DNA from: Belnapia sp. F-4-1
GTDB lineage: Bacteria > Pseudomonadota > Alphaproteobacteria > Acetobacterales > Acetobacteraceae
Direction: 5' to 3'
Assembly (NCBI RefSeq): GCF_000802185.1
Contig: NZ_KN676113.1
Coordinates: 778,581-842,580, forward strand
DNA length: 64,000 bases
Under the pieces are notes generated by a model. It was not told the DNA's origin. It searched no databases and saw nothing but the letters and a program-made list of their open reading frames with translations. Position numbers and translations under genes: made by a program. Shown piece after piece: positions 56,742-64,000 of the stretch (the stretch's first letter is position 1; each line of letters begins with the position of its first letter).

Positions 56742-58418
56742 ATGGCAGACAGCAGCTACACCGTCGGCGACCTGGTCGCCGAGTTTTTGGCGCGCATCGG
56801 CGTCACCACCTGCTTCGGCATCGTCTCCGTCCACAACATCCCGATGCTGGACGGCATCGGCCGGCGCAATGCCATCCGCTACGTCATGGCCCGCGGCGAG
56901 ATGGGGGCCGGGCATATGGCGGATGCCTATGCGCGCGCCTCCGGCCATCTCGGCGTGGTCTTCTCCTCGACCGGGCCGGGCGCAGCCAATACCGTCCCCG
57001 GCCTCGCCGAGGCGCAGTTCGCCGGCAGTCCCGTGCTGCACATCACCGGCCAGACCGCGACGAAATACATCGACCGCGACATGGGCACGGTGCATGACCT
57101 GCCCGGCCAGACGGCGATGCTCGCCGCCGTCTGCAAATCCGCCTTCCGCATCCGCTCCGCGCAGGAAGCGCTCGGCGTGCTGACGCGCGCCGCGACCCTG
57201 GCCCTGACGCCGCCCCGCGGCCCGGTCAGCATCGAGATCCCGATCGACATCCAGCGCACCGCCATCCCCCGCCCGGCGGAGCTGGACCGGCTGGTCCTGC
57301 CCATCCCGCCCGCCCTGCCGCCCGACCCGGCGGCGCTGGACGAGGCGGCCGCCATCCTATCCCAGGCCAAGCGCCCCATGCTCTGGCTCGGCAATGGCGC
57401 GAAGGAGGCCGGCGCCGCAGCGATGCGGCTGATGGAGCTCGGCTTCGGTGCCGTCTCCTCCTGGAACGGGCGCGGCATCGTCCCCGAGGACCATCCGATG
57501 ACCCTCGGCGGGATGCACGGCAACGGTTCGCCCCGCGTGCAGGAATTCTACAGCACGGTGGATGCCATGCTCGTCGTCGGCAGCCGTCTGCGCGGGCATG
57601 AGACGATGGACTTCTCGCTGAAGCTGCCGAAGACGCTGGTCCAGGCGGATGTCGACCCGCGCGCCAATGGCCGCACCTATCCCAGCACGGCCTTCGTCTG
57701 CGGCGACGCCGCGCTGGTGATGCAAGGCCTCGCCGAGCGCCTCGCCGGCCGCATGGCGGTTGAACCCGGCTTCGCCGCCGACTTCACCGGGATGCGGCGC
57801 CGCGCGACGGCCGAGTACCGTGACACGCTCGGCCCCTATGCCGAATTCCCCGCCGCGCTGCGCGCCGCCCTGCCGCGCGACGCGCTCTTCGTCCGCGACG
57901 TGACGCTCAGCAACTCCTCCTGGGGCAACCGCATCTTCCCGGTCTACGGCCCGCGCGACGCGGTCCATCCGGTGAGCGCGGCCATCGGCCCGGGCCTGCC
58001 GCTCGGCATCGGCGCGGCGATGGCGGGGGGCACCCGCAAGACCATCGCCATGGTCGGCGATGGCGGCTTCGCGCTGAACCAGACCGAGCTCTGGACCGCC
58101 GTGCAGGAGCGCGCGGAGCTCATCGTCATGGTGATGAACGACCGCGGCTACGGCGTCATCAAGCACATCCAGGGCGCGCTGCAGGACGGGCGGATGTTCT
58201 TCGGCGACCTGCAGGGGCCGGACTTCCAGCAGCTTGCCGCCGTCGCCGGACTGCCGGGCTTCAAGGTCTCCTCCATCGCCGAGCTAGGCGGCGTAGTGGA
58301 ACGCGCCGTCGCCACCCCCGGCCCCTCGCTGATCGAGGTGGACATGGCGGCGATCGGCGCCTTCCCGCCCTATGCGCCCTACAACGCCATGGGCATCTAC
58401 GCCAAGGCGAGCCGGTAG
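56742..58418 (+). CDS. Acetolactate synthase-like TPP-dependent enzyme
   Basis: A 558-residue TPP enzyme with PYR, middle and PP domains. The catalytic glutamate is E53 in ARGEMGAGHMADAYA. The TPP/Mg motif is VGDGGFALNQTELWTAVQE, followed by MVMNDRGYGVIKHI. It differs from the biosynthetic IlvB at 2270 in the GEMGAG region and lacks a small subunit, so it is probably catabolic (a decarboxylase, carboligase or related enzyme). A CGGAGGAAGCGG ribosome site precedes the start. Its last 22 bases overlap the convergent amidohydrolase gene. Confidence 0.9.
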   Translation: MADSSYTVGDLVAEFLARIGVTTCFGIVSVHNIPMLDGIGRRNAIRYVMARGEMGAGHMADAYARASGHLGVVFSSTGPGAANTVPGLAEAQFAGSPVLHITGQTATKYIDRDMGTVHDLPGQTAMLAAVCKSAFRIRSAQEALGVLTRAATLALTPPRGPVSIEIPIDIQRTAIPRPAELDRLVLPIPPALPPDPAALDEAAAILSQAKRPMLWLGNGAKEAGAAAMRLMELGFGAVSSWNGRGIVPEDHPMTLGGMHGNGSPRVQEFYSTVDAMLVVGSRLRGHETMDFSLKLPKTLVQADVDPRANGRTYPSTAFVCGDAALVMQGLAERLAGRMAVEPGFAADFTGMRRRATAEYRDTLGPYAEFPAALRAALPRDALFVRDVTLSNSSWGNRIFPVYGPRDAVHPVSAAIGPGLPLGIGAAMAGGTRKTIAMVGDGGFALNQTELWTAVQERAELIVMVMNDRGYGVIKHIQGALQDGRMFFGDLQGPDFQQLAAVAGLPGFKVSSIAELGGVVERAVATPGPSLIEVDMAAIGAFPPYAPYNAMGIYAKASR

Positions 58419-59431
58419 AAGCGGCTCGCCGTCCCGCTGAAGAGCGCCTGGCGCTCCTCGGCGGAGGCGCCGGAGGCCAGCTTCTTGCAGGCGTTCCAGA
58501 AGACGCCGTAGCCGTAGCTGCCCTTGTCCACCGGGAAGTTGCTCTCGAACATGCAGCGCCCGGCGCCGAAAAGCTCGATGGTGGCCTCCACATAGGGTTT
58601 CCAGGCGGCTACCAGCGCATCGGAGGTCGGCGGCTCCGGCGCCTCATCGAAGCCGAAGCCGTTGATGCGCATCCCAAGCCCGCCGACCTTCACCGAGACA
58701 TTCGGGCAGGTCGCCAGCTCGGCCATGGCGGCGCGCCACTCGGTGAAGATCGCATCCCGCTTGCCGGCATAGGCCCTGATGCCGAGCGGCCCGCCGACAT
58801 GGTCGAGCACGATCTGCGTCTCCGGGAAGGCGCGGGCCAGCGCCGTCAGGTCCGGGATCTGCGGATGGTAGAGCCAGGCATCGAAGCTGAGGCCGAGCGG
58901 CGCCAGCTGCGCGAAGCCGGCACGAAAATCCTCACGGAAATAGATGTCCCGCGGCGGCTGGTAGGCCGGGTTCATCACCTCCGGATCGGGGTCCCAGCTG
59001 GTGATGTGGCGGATGCCGCGGAAGCGGTCGCCGCCGGCGCGGATATGCGCCTGCAGCACCTCCCGCGCCTCCGCGCCGGTCATCAGGTTCACATGGCCGA
59101 CGATGCCCTCGCAGATCCGGGCCGGGCCATAGTCGCCGCTGGCGCTCATCGCCGCGATGCCGTTGACGAATTCCGTCTCGCCGACCGGCTTCCAGGCTTC
59201 CGGCCCATGGGCGCGGTGCATCGCGCGGCACTGCACGAAGACGGTGGAGACGATGTTGTGGCCCTGATTGATGTCGGCCAGCAGCTCGGGCAGCAGGTAG
59301 CGCCAGCCTGGCCGGTCCCACAGGTGGTGGTGCGGGTCGACGATCGGCAGGCCGGGGTCGAGCGGCTCCTCGGCATGGCGGGCGAGCCAGTCCTCCCGGA
59401 CCGGGGCGTAATGCGAGTTCGCGCTGCTCAT
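58397..59431 (-). CDS. Amidohydrolase-2 family metal-dependent hydrolase
   Basis: A 344-residue TIM-barrel hydrolase. The metal site HxH is in IVDPHHHLWD near residue 33. Later ligands are in GIRHITSWD, VLDHVGGPLG and the final FESNFPVDKGSY aspartate. The family includes lactonases and decarboxylases acting on aromatic ring-cleavage products. The gene is divergent from the CaiB-type transferase, with 91 bases between the starts, and overlaps the TPP enzyme gene tail to tail by 22 bases. Confidence 0.88.
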   Translation of the reverse strand: MSSANSHYAPVREDWLARHAEEPLDPGLPIVDPHHHLWDRPGWRYLLPELLADINQGHNIVSTVFVQCRAMHRAHGPEAWKPVGETEFVNGIAAMSASGDYGPARICEGIVGHVNLMTGAEAREVLQAHIRAGGDRFRGIRHITSWDPDPEVMNPAYQPPRDIYFREDFRAGFAQLAPLGLSFDAWLYHPQIPDLTALARAFPETQIVLDHVGGPLGIRAYAGKRDAIFTEWRAAMAELATCPNVSVKVGGLGMRINGFGFDEAPEPPTSDALVAAWKPYVEATIELFGAGRCMFESNFPVDKGSYGYGVFWNACKKLASGASAEERQALFSGTASRFYRLALA

Positions 59432-59522
59432 GGCACCGTTTCCTTGGCGTTTCCGCTGCCGAGGATACCCCTGCCCGCCGTCCCCGCCTATGCTTAGCCA
59501 CCTATCGAGGGAGGTCCAGGGA

Positions 59523-60665
59523 ATGAGCTTGCCATTGGAAGGCGTCAGGGTGATCGAGGTTGGCCAGGCCCTGGCGGGCCCGCTCGCCGGGGTGATCCTG
59601 GCCGATCTGGGCGCCGACGTGATCAAGATCGAGAAGCCCGATGGCGGCGACGACGCCCGGATCTGGGGCCCTCCCTACGGGCCGGATGGCGAAACCTCGC
59701 TCTACTTCCACAGCCAGAACCGCAACAAGCGCAGCGTCATCCTGGACCTGAAGAGCCCGGCCGATATCGAGGCGCTGCACGCGCTCTGCGAGACGGCCGA
59801 CATCCTGATCCAGAACCTCCGCCCCGGCGTGGTGGACGAGATCGGCATCGGGCCGGAGGCGATGCTCGAGCGCCATCCGCGCCTGGTCTACTGCTCCATC
59901 TGGGCCTTCGGCTACCAGGGACCGATGCGGATGCGCCCGGGCTTCGACCCGCTGCTGCAGGCCTTCGGCGGCATGATGAGCATGACCGGCCGGCCGCAGG
60001 ACCCGCCGACCTTCTGCGGCGCCTCGATCAACGACAAGGCGACGGGCCTGTTCTGCGCCGTGGGCGCCCTCGCCGGCCTGCGCCAGCGCGACCAGACCGG
60101 GCGCGGCTGCCTGATCGACACCTCGCTGCTGGAGACCGCCGCCTTCTGGGTCGAGGGCCAGGTCAACCAGCACATCGCAACGGGCGAGGTGCCGACGCGC
60201 CACGGCACCGGCGCCGCCGTCATCGTGCCCTACCAGGTCTTCGACACCGCCGACCGCCCGCTCTGCCTCGCCGCCGGCAATGACCGGCTCTTCGCCCGCG
60301 CGGCGAAGGTGCTCGGCCATCCCGAATGGGCCGAGGACCCGCGCTTCGCCCGCAGCGCCGGCCGCGTGCGCAACAAGACGGAGTTGCTGCCCCTCATCGC
60401 CGAGGCGCTGCGCGGGAATGCGCGCGACCACTGGATCGCGGCGCTCGAGGCGGTCGGCGTGCCCTGCGCCCCGGTCAACGATATCGGCGAGTTGGCGGGG
60501 AGCGAGCAATTCGCCGCCGTCGACATGGTGCAGACCCTGCCGGAGAGCGGCGTGAAAGTGCTCGGCCTGCCGATCAACATCGACCGCGCCCGCCCCTGGT
60601 CGTCGCGCCCCGCGCCGAAGCTTGGCGAGCACACGGAAGAGGTGCTCGCCGCGCTCAGGCGATAG
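59523..60665 (+). CDS. CaiB/BaiF family III CoA-transferase
   Basis: A 380-residue CoA-transferase. The N-terminal motif is VRVIEVGQALAGPLAGVILADLGADVIKIEKP. The aspartate nucleophile is expected in ASINDKATGLFCAVGAL. It moves CoA between carboxylic acids and so primes an organic acid for breakdown. The start lies after GGGAGG with seven bases spacing. Two hairpins follow its stop. Next to it lie an amidohydrolase and, further on, two dehydrogenases, a set typical of carboxylate catabolism. Confidence 0.92.
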   Translation: MSLPLEGVRVIEVGQALAGPLAGVILADLGADVIKIEKPDGGDDARIWGPPYGPDGETSLYFHSQNRNKRSVILDLKSPADIEALHALCETADILIQNLRPGVVDEIGIGPEAMLERHPRLVYCSIWAFGYQGPMRMRPGFDPLLQAFGGMMSMTGRPQDPPTFCGASINDKATGLFCAVGALAGLRQRDQTGRGCLIDTSLLETAAFWVEGQVNQHIATGEVPTRHGTGAAVIVPYQVFDTADRPLCLAAGNDRLFARAAKVLGHPEWAEDPRFARSAGRVRNKTELLPLIAEALRGNARDHWIAALEAVGVPCAPVNDIGELAGSEQFAAVDMVQTLPESGVKVLGLPINIDRARPWSSRPAPKLGEHTEEVLAALRR

Positions 60666-60676
60666 GCCTCGGATAC

Positions 60677-60705
60677 CCTTCCGCGGCTTTGCCGCGGAAG
60701 GTTTT
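60677..60705 (+). terminator. Intrinsic terminator after the CaiB gene
   Basis: A perfect 10-base-pair stem (CCTTCCGCGG / CCGCGGAAGG) with a CTTTG loop followed by TTTT, 12 bases after the stop codon. It is a clear rho-independent terminator for the plus strand. Confidence 0.85.
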
Positions 60706-60729
60706 GCGGAAGCGAGGACCCATCGGGGT

Positions 60730-60760
60730 CCCCGCGACGCCGCGCAGCGATGTCGCGGGG
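60730..60760. terminator. Second hairpin before the ABM gene
   Basis: CCCCGCGAC and GTCGCGGGG form a nine-base-pair stem with a 13-base loop. It lies two bases beyond the stop of the ABM gene (minus strand) and is followed by ATTT on the plus strand, so it may serve the minus-strand gene. GACCC ATC GGGGTC just before adds a small third hairpin. Confidence 0.55.
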
Positions 60761-60762
60761 AT

Positions 60763-61074
60763 TTAGGCTGCCGGCGTCAGCACATGGATGACGCGGCTGG
60801 CGAGCATCTCCTTGGTCTTCGCCGCATACTCCTTCATGTGCGGCGCGGCGCCATGCGCCTTCAGCGCGTCGATGCTTTCCCACTTCTCGATCACGACGAA
60901 GCTGTCCGGCCCCACCGGGGTCTGGATGGCGCCCATGCCCTCGGCATCGATGGCCGGGCCGTACTCGATGCAGCCCTGCTCGGCATGGACGGCCGGCATG
61001 TTGGCGCGGAAGGCGGCGAGCACCTGCTCCCGCATGCCGGGCTTCGCGGTGATGATGGCGAGGACGTGGATCAT
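60763..61074 (-). CDS. Antibiotic biosynthesis monooxygenase (ABM) domain protein
   Basis: A 103-residue dimeric alpha-beta barrel protein. The first strand is IHVLAIITAKPGMREQVLAAF, and ESIDALKAHGAAPHM with a likely active-site histidine is typical of quinol- or YgiN-type monooxygenases. They oxidise quinols or similar molecules without added cofactor, but many are of unknown role. The Bug receptor gene lies 67 bases upstream in the same direction. Confidence 0.9.
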   Translation of the reverse strand: MIHVLAIITAKPGMREQVLAAFRANMPAVHAEQGCIEYGPAIDAEGMGAIQTPVGPDSFVVIEKWESIDALKAHGAAPHMKEYAAKTKEMLASRVIHVLTPAA

Positions 61075-61141
61075 GGTGCCGGACGCTCCCTTGGTTGGCG
61101 GCGGCAGGCTACGCGCCGCGCCAGCGCCCGCCAAGCCGGGC

Positions 61142-62107
61142 TCAGTTCTGCGGCACGTCGAGCTTGCCGAGGATCGGCCGCCACCGCTCCGTCTCGCTCG
61201 CCATGAAGCGGGCGAATTCCTCCGGCGTGCTGCCCTTCGGGAACTGCCCGTCATTGGTCAGCCGCTCGCGGATGCGCGCATCCTGCAGCGCCTGCACCGC
61301 CGCGGCGTTCAGCCGCTCCACCGCCGCCGCCGGCGTGCGCGCCGGGGCGAGCAGGCCGAACCAGCTTTCCGCCACCAGCCCGGGGACGCTCTCGGCGAAG
61401 GCCGGCACATCCGGCGTCGAGGCCACGCGCTGCGCGCTGGTCCAGCCGAGGATGCGCCCCTGGTCGTTGCGGTGGACCGGCAGCGCCGTGGCCCCGGCCA
61501 CCACCAGCAGGTCGAGGGTGCCGGCGAGGAAGTCGTTCAGCTGTGCCGCATCGCCGCGATAGGTCACGTCCTGCATCTCGACGCCCAGCCGGTCGAGCAC
61601 CATCAGCATCGCCATGTTGGTGAGCGTGGTCGGCCCGTTGGTGCCGTAGGTGATGCGCCCCGGCCGCGCCTTCGCCGCCGCCACGAGGGCCGCGATATCC
61701 GCCGGCCCGTCCTTCCGTGCGATCACCGCGAAGGGGAAGGTGGAGGCCAGCGTGACCGGCGCGAAATCCTCCGGCTTGTAGGCAAGGCGGCGGTAGATCA
61801 GCGGGTTGATGGTCAGCGTCGTGCCCGCCGCCATCAGCACCGTATGCCCGTCCGGCTCGGCGCGGGCGACGTATTCGGCGCCGATGATGGTGTTGCCGCC
61901 CGGCCGGTTCTCCACCTGCACCGGCCGGCCCAGCGCCTCCGTCATGCGCTCGGCCATCAGCCGCGTCATCACGTCGGTGCTGCCGCCCGGGGCGAAGGGC
62001 ACGACGATGGTGACGGGCCGGCTGGGGAAGCCCCCCTGGGCCAGTGCAGGCGCGGCCAGCAGGCCGGCCGCCAGCACAAGGCCGGCGCGGCGGGTCATCT
62101 CGGTCAT
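61142..62107 (-). CDS. Bug-family TTT substrate-binding protein (orphan)
   Basis: A 321-residue periplasmic receptor, the second of this family in the window. The signal peptide is RRAGLVLAAGLLAAPALAQ. Ligand-site stretches are IVVPFAPGGSTDVMTRLMAE, VENRPGGNTIIGAEYVA and VTYRGDAAQLNDFLAGTLD. No transporter membrane subunits are near. It may sense or bind the carboxylate processed by the neighbouring CoA-transferase and dehydrogenases. It is divergent from the first SDR gene, with about 250 bases between the starts. Confidence 0.92.
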   Translation of the reverse strand: MTEMTRRAGLVLAAGLLAAPALAQGGFPSRPVTIVVPFAPGGSTDVMTRLMAERMTEALGRPVQVENRPGGNTIIGAEYVARAEPDGHTVLMAAGTTLTINPLIYRRLAYKPEDFAPVTLASTFPFAVIARKDGPADIAALVAAAKARPGRITYGTNGPTTLTNMAMLMVLDRLGVEMQDVTYRGDAAQLNDFLAGTLDLLVVAGATALPVHRNDQGRILGWTSAQRVASTPDVPAFAESVPGLVAESWFGLLAPARTPAAAVERLNAAAVQALQDARIRERLTNDGQFPKGSTPEEFARFMASETERWRPILGKLDVPQN

Positions 62108-62236
62108 GGACGGTCTCTCCCGGCTTGATCTTGGCGATGCTCTTCCCCCTTCGCCAGCCGGCGCGCAAGGCCCCGGCTAGCCGAGGCCGGCTGCGGCTGC
62201 TTAGCTTGGGACGGCTCATCGGCGCGGGGACGGGGG

Positions 62237-62362
62237 ATGCATGACGTGGTCTTGGTTGGCACCGGCCTGGCGGGATGGCGGGACGTGATCCTCCTCGCCC
62301 TCAACCATCGCAGCGTCGCCGCACCCGGCGGGCAGGCCGCTTGCCGGGGGCTCCCGGCATGA
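62237..62362 (+). CDS. Short ORF translationally coupled to the SDR gene
   Basis: A 41-residue frame after GACGGGGG, starting MHDVVLVGTGLAGWRDVILL and ending at a TGA that overlaps the SDR start (ATGA). The beginning looks like the first strand and glycine loop of a Rossmann fold. It may be the remnant of a truncated oxidoreductase or a leader that controls SDR translation. There is no further support. Confidence 0.3.
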   Translation: MHDVVLVGTGLAGWRDVILLALNHRSVAAPGGQAACRGLPA

Positions 62363-63123
62363 GGCCCGACCGCTTCACCGATCAGGTGGCCCTCGTCACC
62401 GGCGCCGCCTCCGGCCTCGGCCGCGCCACCGCCATCGGCCTGGCGGGCGAGGGGGCGCGGCTGATGCTCTTCGACCGCGACGCGACAGGCCTCGCCGAGA
62501 CCGCGGCGCAATGCCCCGGTGCCCTCACCCTGGCCGGCGATGCCTCCAGCGCCGCCGATGTCGGGGCGGCCGTCGCCCAGGCCGCGATCCTCGGCCCGCT
62601 CCGCCTGCTCGTGACGGCGGCCGGCATGCTTGGCCCCGTCCGCCCGGTAACCGAGGTGGAGGAGGCGGAATGGGACCGGCTCTTCGCCGTCAACGTGAAG
62701 GGCACCTGGCTCGCGGCGCGCGCCGCTTTCCCGCTGATGCGCGAGGCCGGCGGCGGGGCCATGGTCGCCTTCTCCTCAGCGGCGGGGCTGGTCGGCTCGC
62801 CCACCATGCCGGCCTATTCGGCAAGCAAGGGCGCGGTGGTGCTGCTGACGCGCAGCCTCGCGGTCGCCCATGCGCCGGAGGGCATCCGCGTCAACTGCGT
62901 CTGCCCCGGCTCGATCGAGACGCCGATGCTGGAGGAAACCTTCGCCAGCGCCGGCGATTCGGCGGCCCGCGCCGCGCGCGAGGCCGTCTTCCGTGCCCGC
63001 CACCCGCTCGGCCGTTTCGGCCGTGCGGATGAGGTGGCGGATGCCGTGCTCTTCCTGCTCAGCGCCGAGGCCGGCTTCGTCACCGGCGTCGCGCTCCCCG
63101 TCGATGGAGGCCGGCTTGCCTGA
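62359..63123 (+). CDS. Short-chain dehydrogenase/reductase (SDR) 1
   Basis: A 254-residue classical SDR. The cofactor loop is VTGAASGLG (about 13-21) and the catalytic serine, tyrosine and lysine are in AFSSAAG and YSASK. The C-terminal FVTGVALPVDGGRLA is typical. The NAD versus NADP preference is uncertain, although the aspartate in LFDRDA after strand 2 favours NAD. The next SDR starts 20 bases before its stop. Substrate unknown; probably a hydroxy compound of the local catabolic pathway. Confidence 0.92.
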   Translation: MRPDRFTDQVALVTGAASGLGRATAIGLAGEGARLMLFDRDATGLAETAAQCPGALTLAGDASSAADVGAAVAQAAILGPLRLLVTAAGMLGPVRPVTEVEEAEWDRLFAVNVKGTWLAARAAFPLMREAGGGAMVAFSSAAGLVGSPTMPAYSASKGAVVLLTRSLAVAHAPEGIRVNCVCPGSIETPMLEETFASAGDSAARAAREAVFRARHPLGRFGRADEVADAVLFLLSAEAGFVTGVALPVDGGRLA

Positions 63124-63883
63124 CACCACCGGACGCTTCGCCGGCCGTGCCGCCATCGTCACCGGTGCCGCGCGCGGCATCGGCGCCGCCACCGCGGCGC
63201 GGCTGGCCGAGGAGGGCGCGCAGGTCCTGCTCGCCGACCGGGCGCCGGAGGTGATGGCGCGGGCCGAGGCGGTGGGCGGCGTCGGGCTGCGCATCGACCT
63301 CGCCGCGCGCGGCGCGGGCGAGGCGGTGGTCGACACCGCGCTCGATGCCTTCGGCCGGCTCGACATCCTGGTCAACAATGCCGGCATCGGCGGCTCGAAG
63401 CCGCTGCTGGACTCGGATGACGACCTTCTCGAGCGCTTCATCGAGACCAACCTGACCTCGGTGCTGCGGCTGACGCGCGCCGCCATTCCGCATCTGGCGC
63501 GGCCGGGCGGGCGGATCGTCTCCGTCTCCTCCACCTTCGGCATCGCGGGCTATCCCGGCACCACCGCCTATGCCGTCGCCAAGGCCGGCATCGCGCAGAT
63601 GACGCGGCAGCTGGCGGGCGAGCTGGCGCCGGAGGGCATCCTCGTCAATGCCGTCGCCCCCGGCGTCATCGAGACGGCGATGACCGAGGGGCATCTCGGC
63701 AGCGACTATTACCGCCGCGCCGTGCTGGAGCCGACGCCGTTGCGCCGCGCCGGGCGGCCGGAGGAGGTGGCCGCCGTCATCGCCTTCCTCGCCTCGGCGG
63801 ATGCCGCCTATGTCGCCGGGCAGGTGATCGCCGTCGATGGCGGGTGGCTTGCGGCACGGCACCCGCCGCGCGAGGCTGGCTGA
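63104..63883 (+). CDS. Short-chain dehydrogenase/reductase (SDR) 2
   Basis: A 259-residue classical SDR. The loop is VTGAARGIG, the NAG motif is DILVNNAGIGG, and the catalytic serine, tyrosine and lysine are in VSVSSTFG and YAVAK. LLADRAPE after strand 2 suggests NAD. ATG 63104 overlaps SDR 1 by 20 bases, indicating coupling. A TTG at 63116 is an alternative start. The deacetylase gene begins 20 bases downstream. Confidence 0.91.
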   Translation: MEAGLPDTTGRFAGRAAIVTGAARGIGAATAARLAEEGAQVLLADRAPEVMARAEAVGGVGLRIDLAARGAGEAVVDTALDAFGRLDILVNNAGIGGSKPLLDSDDDLLERFIETNLTSVLRLTRAAIPHLARPGGRIVSVSSTFGIAGYPGTTAYAVAKAGIAQMTRQLAGELAPEGILVNAVAPGVIETAMTEGHLGSDYYRRAVLEPTPLRRAGRPEEVAAVIAFLASADAAYVAGQVIAVDGGWLAARHPPREAG

Positions 63884-63903
63884 AACCATCGAAGGGGCGA
63901 CCG

Positions 63904-64000
63904 ATGATCGATATGCGGGTGAACTGGCCGGGCGGCGCCAAGGTCGCGGTGATGCTGACCTTCGACTTCGATGCGGAGACGCTCTGGCTATCGCGCGACC
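63904..64000 (+). CDS. Polysaccharide deacetylase family protein (N-terminal part)
   Basis: The window ends after 32 codons. The visible start reads MIDMRVNWPGGAKVAVMLTF and then DFDAETLWLSRD. The TFDFD motif with the catalytic-base and metal-site aspartates is that of NodB-type carbohydrate esterases and related PuuE-like amidases. GAAGGGGCG precedes the ATG. It follows SDR 2 by 20 bases and probably belongs to the same operon. Confidence 0.75.
   Translation, partial: MIDMRVNWPGGAKVAVMLTFDFDAETLWLSRD

Overview
The window is 64 kb of very GC-rich bacterial DNA, densely packed with genes on both strands. Several features point to an alphaproteobacterium, probably an Acetobacteraceae member of the Roseomonas type (inference). 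These are a circularly permuted two-piece tmRNA gene directly followed by an alpha-type sspB, ThyX, an AGEAS-type acetolactate synthase, a fused indolepyruvate oxidoreductase, RHH-domain and DUF1272 proteins, and two orphan Bug-type solute receptors. Most of the window looks like stable chromosome. I see no phage, conjugative or CRISPR module, and the only mobile DNA is a decayed IS630-family relic.

Layout. 1-5.1 kb: the end of cysK, a cupin, and the branched-chain amino acid block ilvB-ilvN-ilvC read leftward, with miaA upstream. 5.1-7.1 kb: serB and an orphan rutA-like flavin monooxygenase. 7.2-11.0 kb: the membrane quality-control operon hflK-hflC followed by a DegP-type protease. 11.2-14.5 kb: the Mrp iron-sulfur carrier ATPase, thyX, and the ribosome-rescue pair ssrA (two-piece tmRNA) and sspB (ClpXP adaptor for the tmRNA tag). 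14.6-19.2 kb: class I and class II fumarases with DUF1272, RidA and VOC genes between them. 19.2-27.2 kb: acyl-CoA dehydrogenase, fused indolepyruvate ferredoxin oxidoreductase, a flavin monooxygenase facing an Lrp regulator, and a PRISE-type reductase. 27.3-31.4 kb is the most disturbed stretch: a Bug receptor, about 1.1 kb of degenerate DNA with an IS630 relic, an intact OprB-like porin, and an internally deleted porin pseudogene. 31.5-34.0 kb: metNIQ methionine importer. 34.0-43.4 kb: diguanylate cyclase, tRNA-Leu, HtrA-like protease, radC, map, a methyltransferase, a lipoprotein, two TerC proteins and purB.

43.9-49.7 kb holds the most interesting module. Two paralogous TPR plus GT9-like proteins flank a fusion of two SAM methyltransferases, and the set is followed by an RTX-like secreted repeat protein whose DNA carries a recent internal duplication. 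I propose a dedicated protein glycosylation/methylation locus acting on an exported repeat protein; this is inference from gene order and domains only.

49.7-64 kb: a 2-hydroxyacid dehydrogenase, an EF-hand protein with a probable 3' frameshift, an RlmM-like methyltransferase, DUF423, endonuclease V, and an orphan zinc-binding receptor with a Zur-like palindrome touching its start codon. An HtrA-fold pseudoprotease follows that has lost all three catalytic residues and is translationally coupled to a beta-lactamase-fold serine hydrolase. The window ends in a catabolic-looking group: TPP enzyme, amidohydrolase, CaiB CoA-transferase, ABM monooxygenase, Bug receptor, two SDRs and the start of a polysaccharide deacetylase. 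Coordinates of start codons were chosen from visible ribosome binding sites, overlaps and family-typical N-termini; they are predictions.
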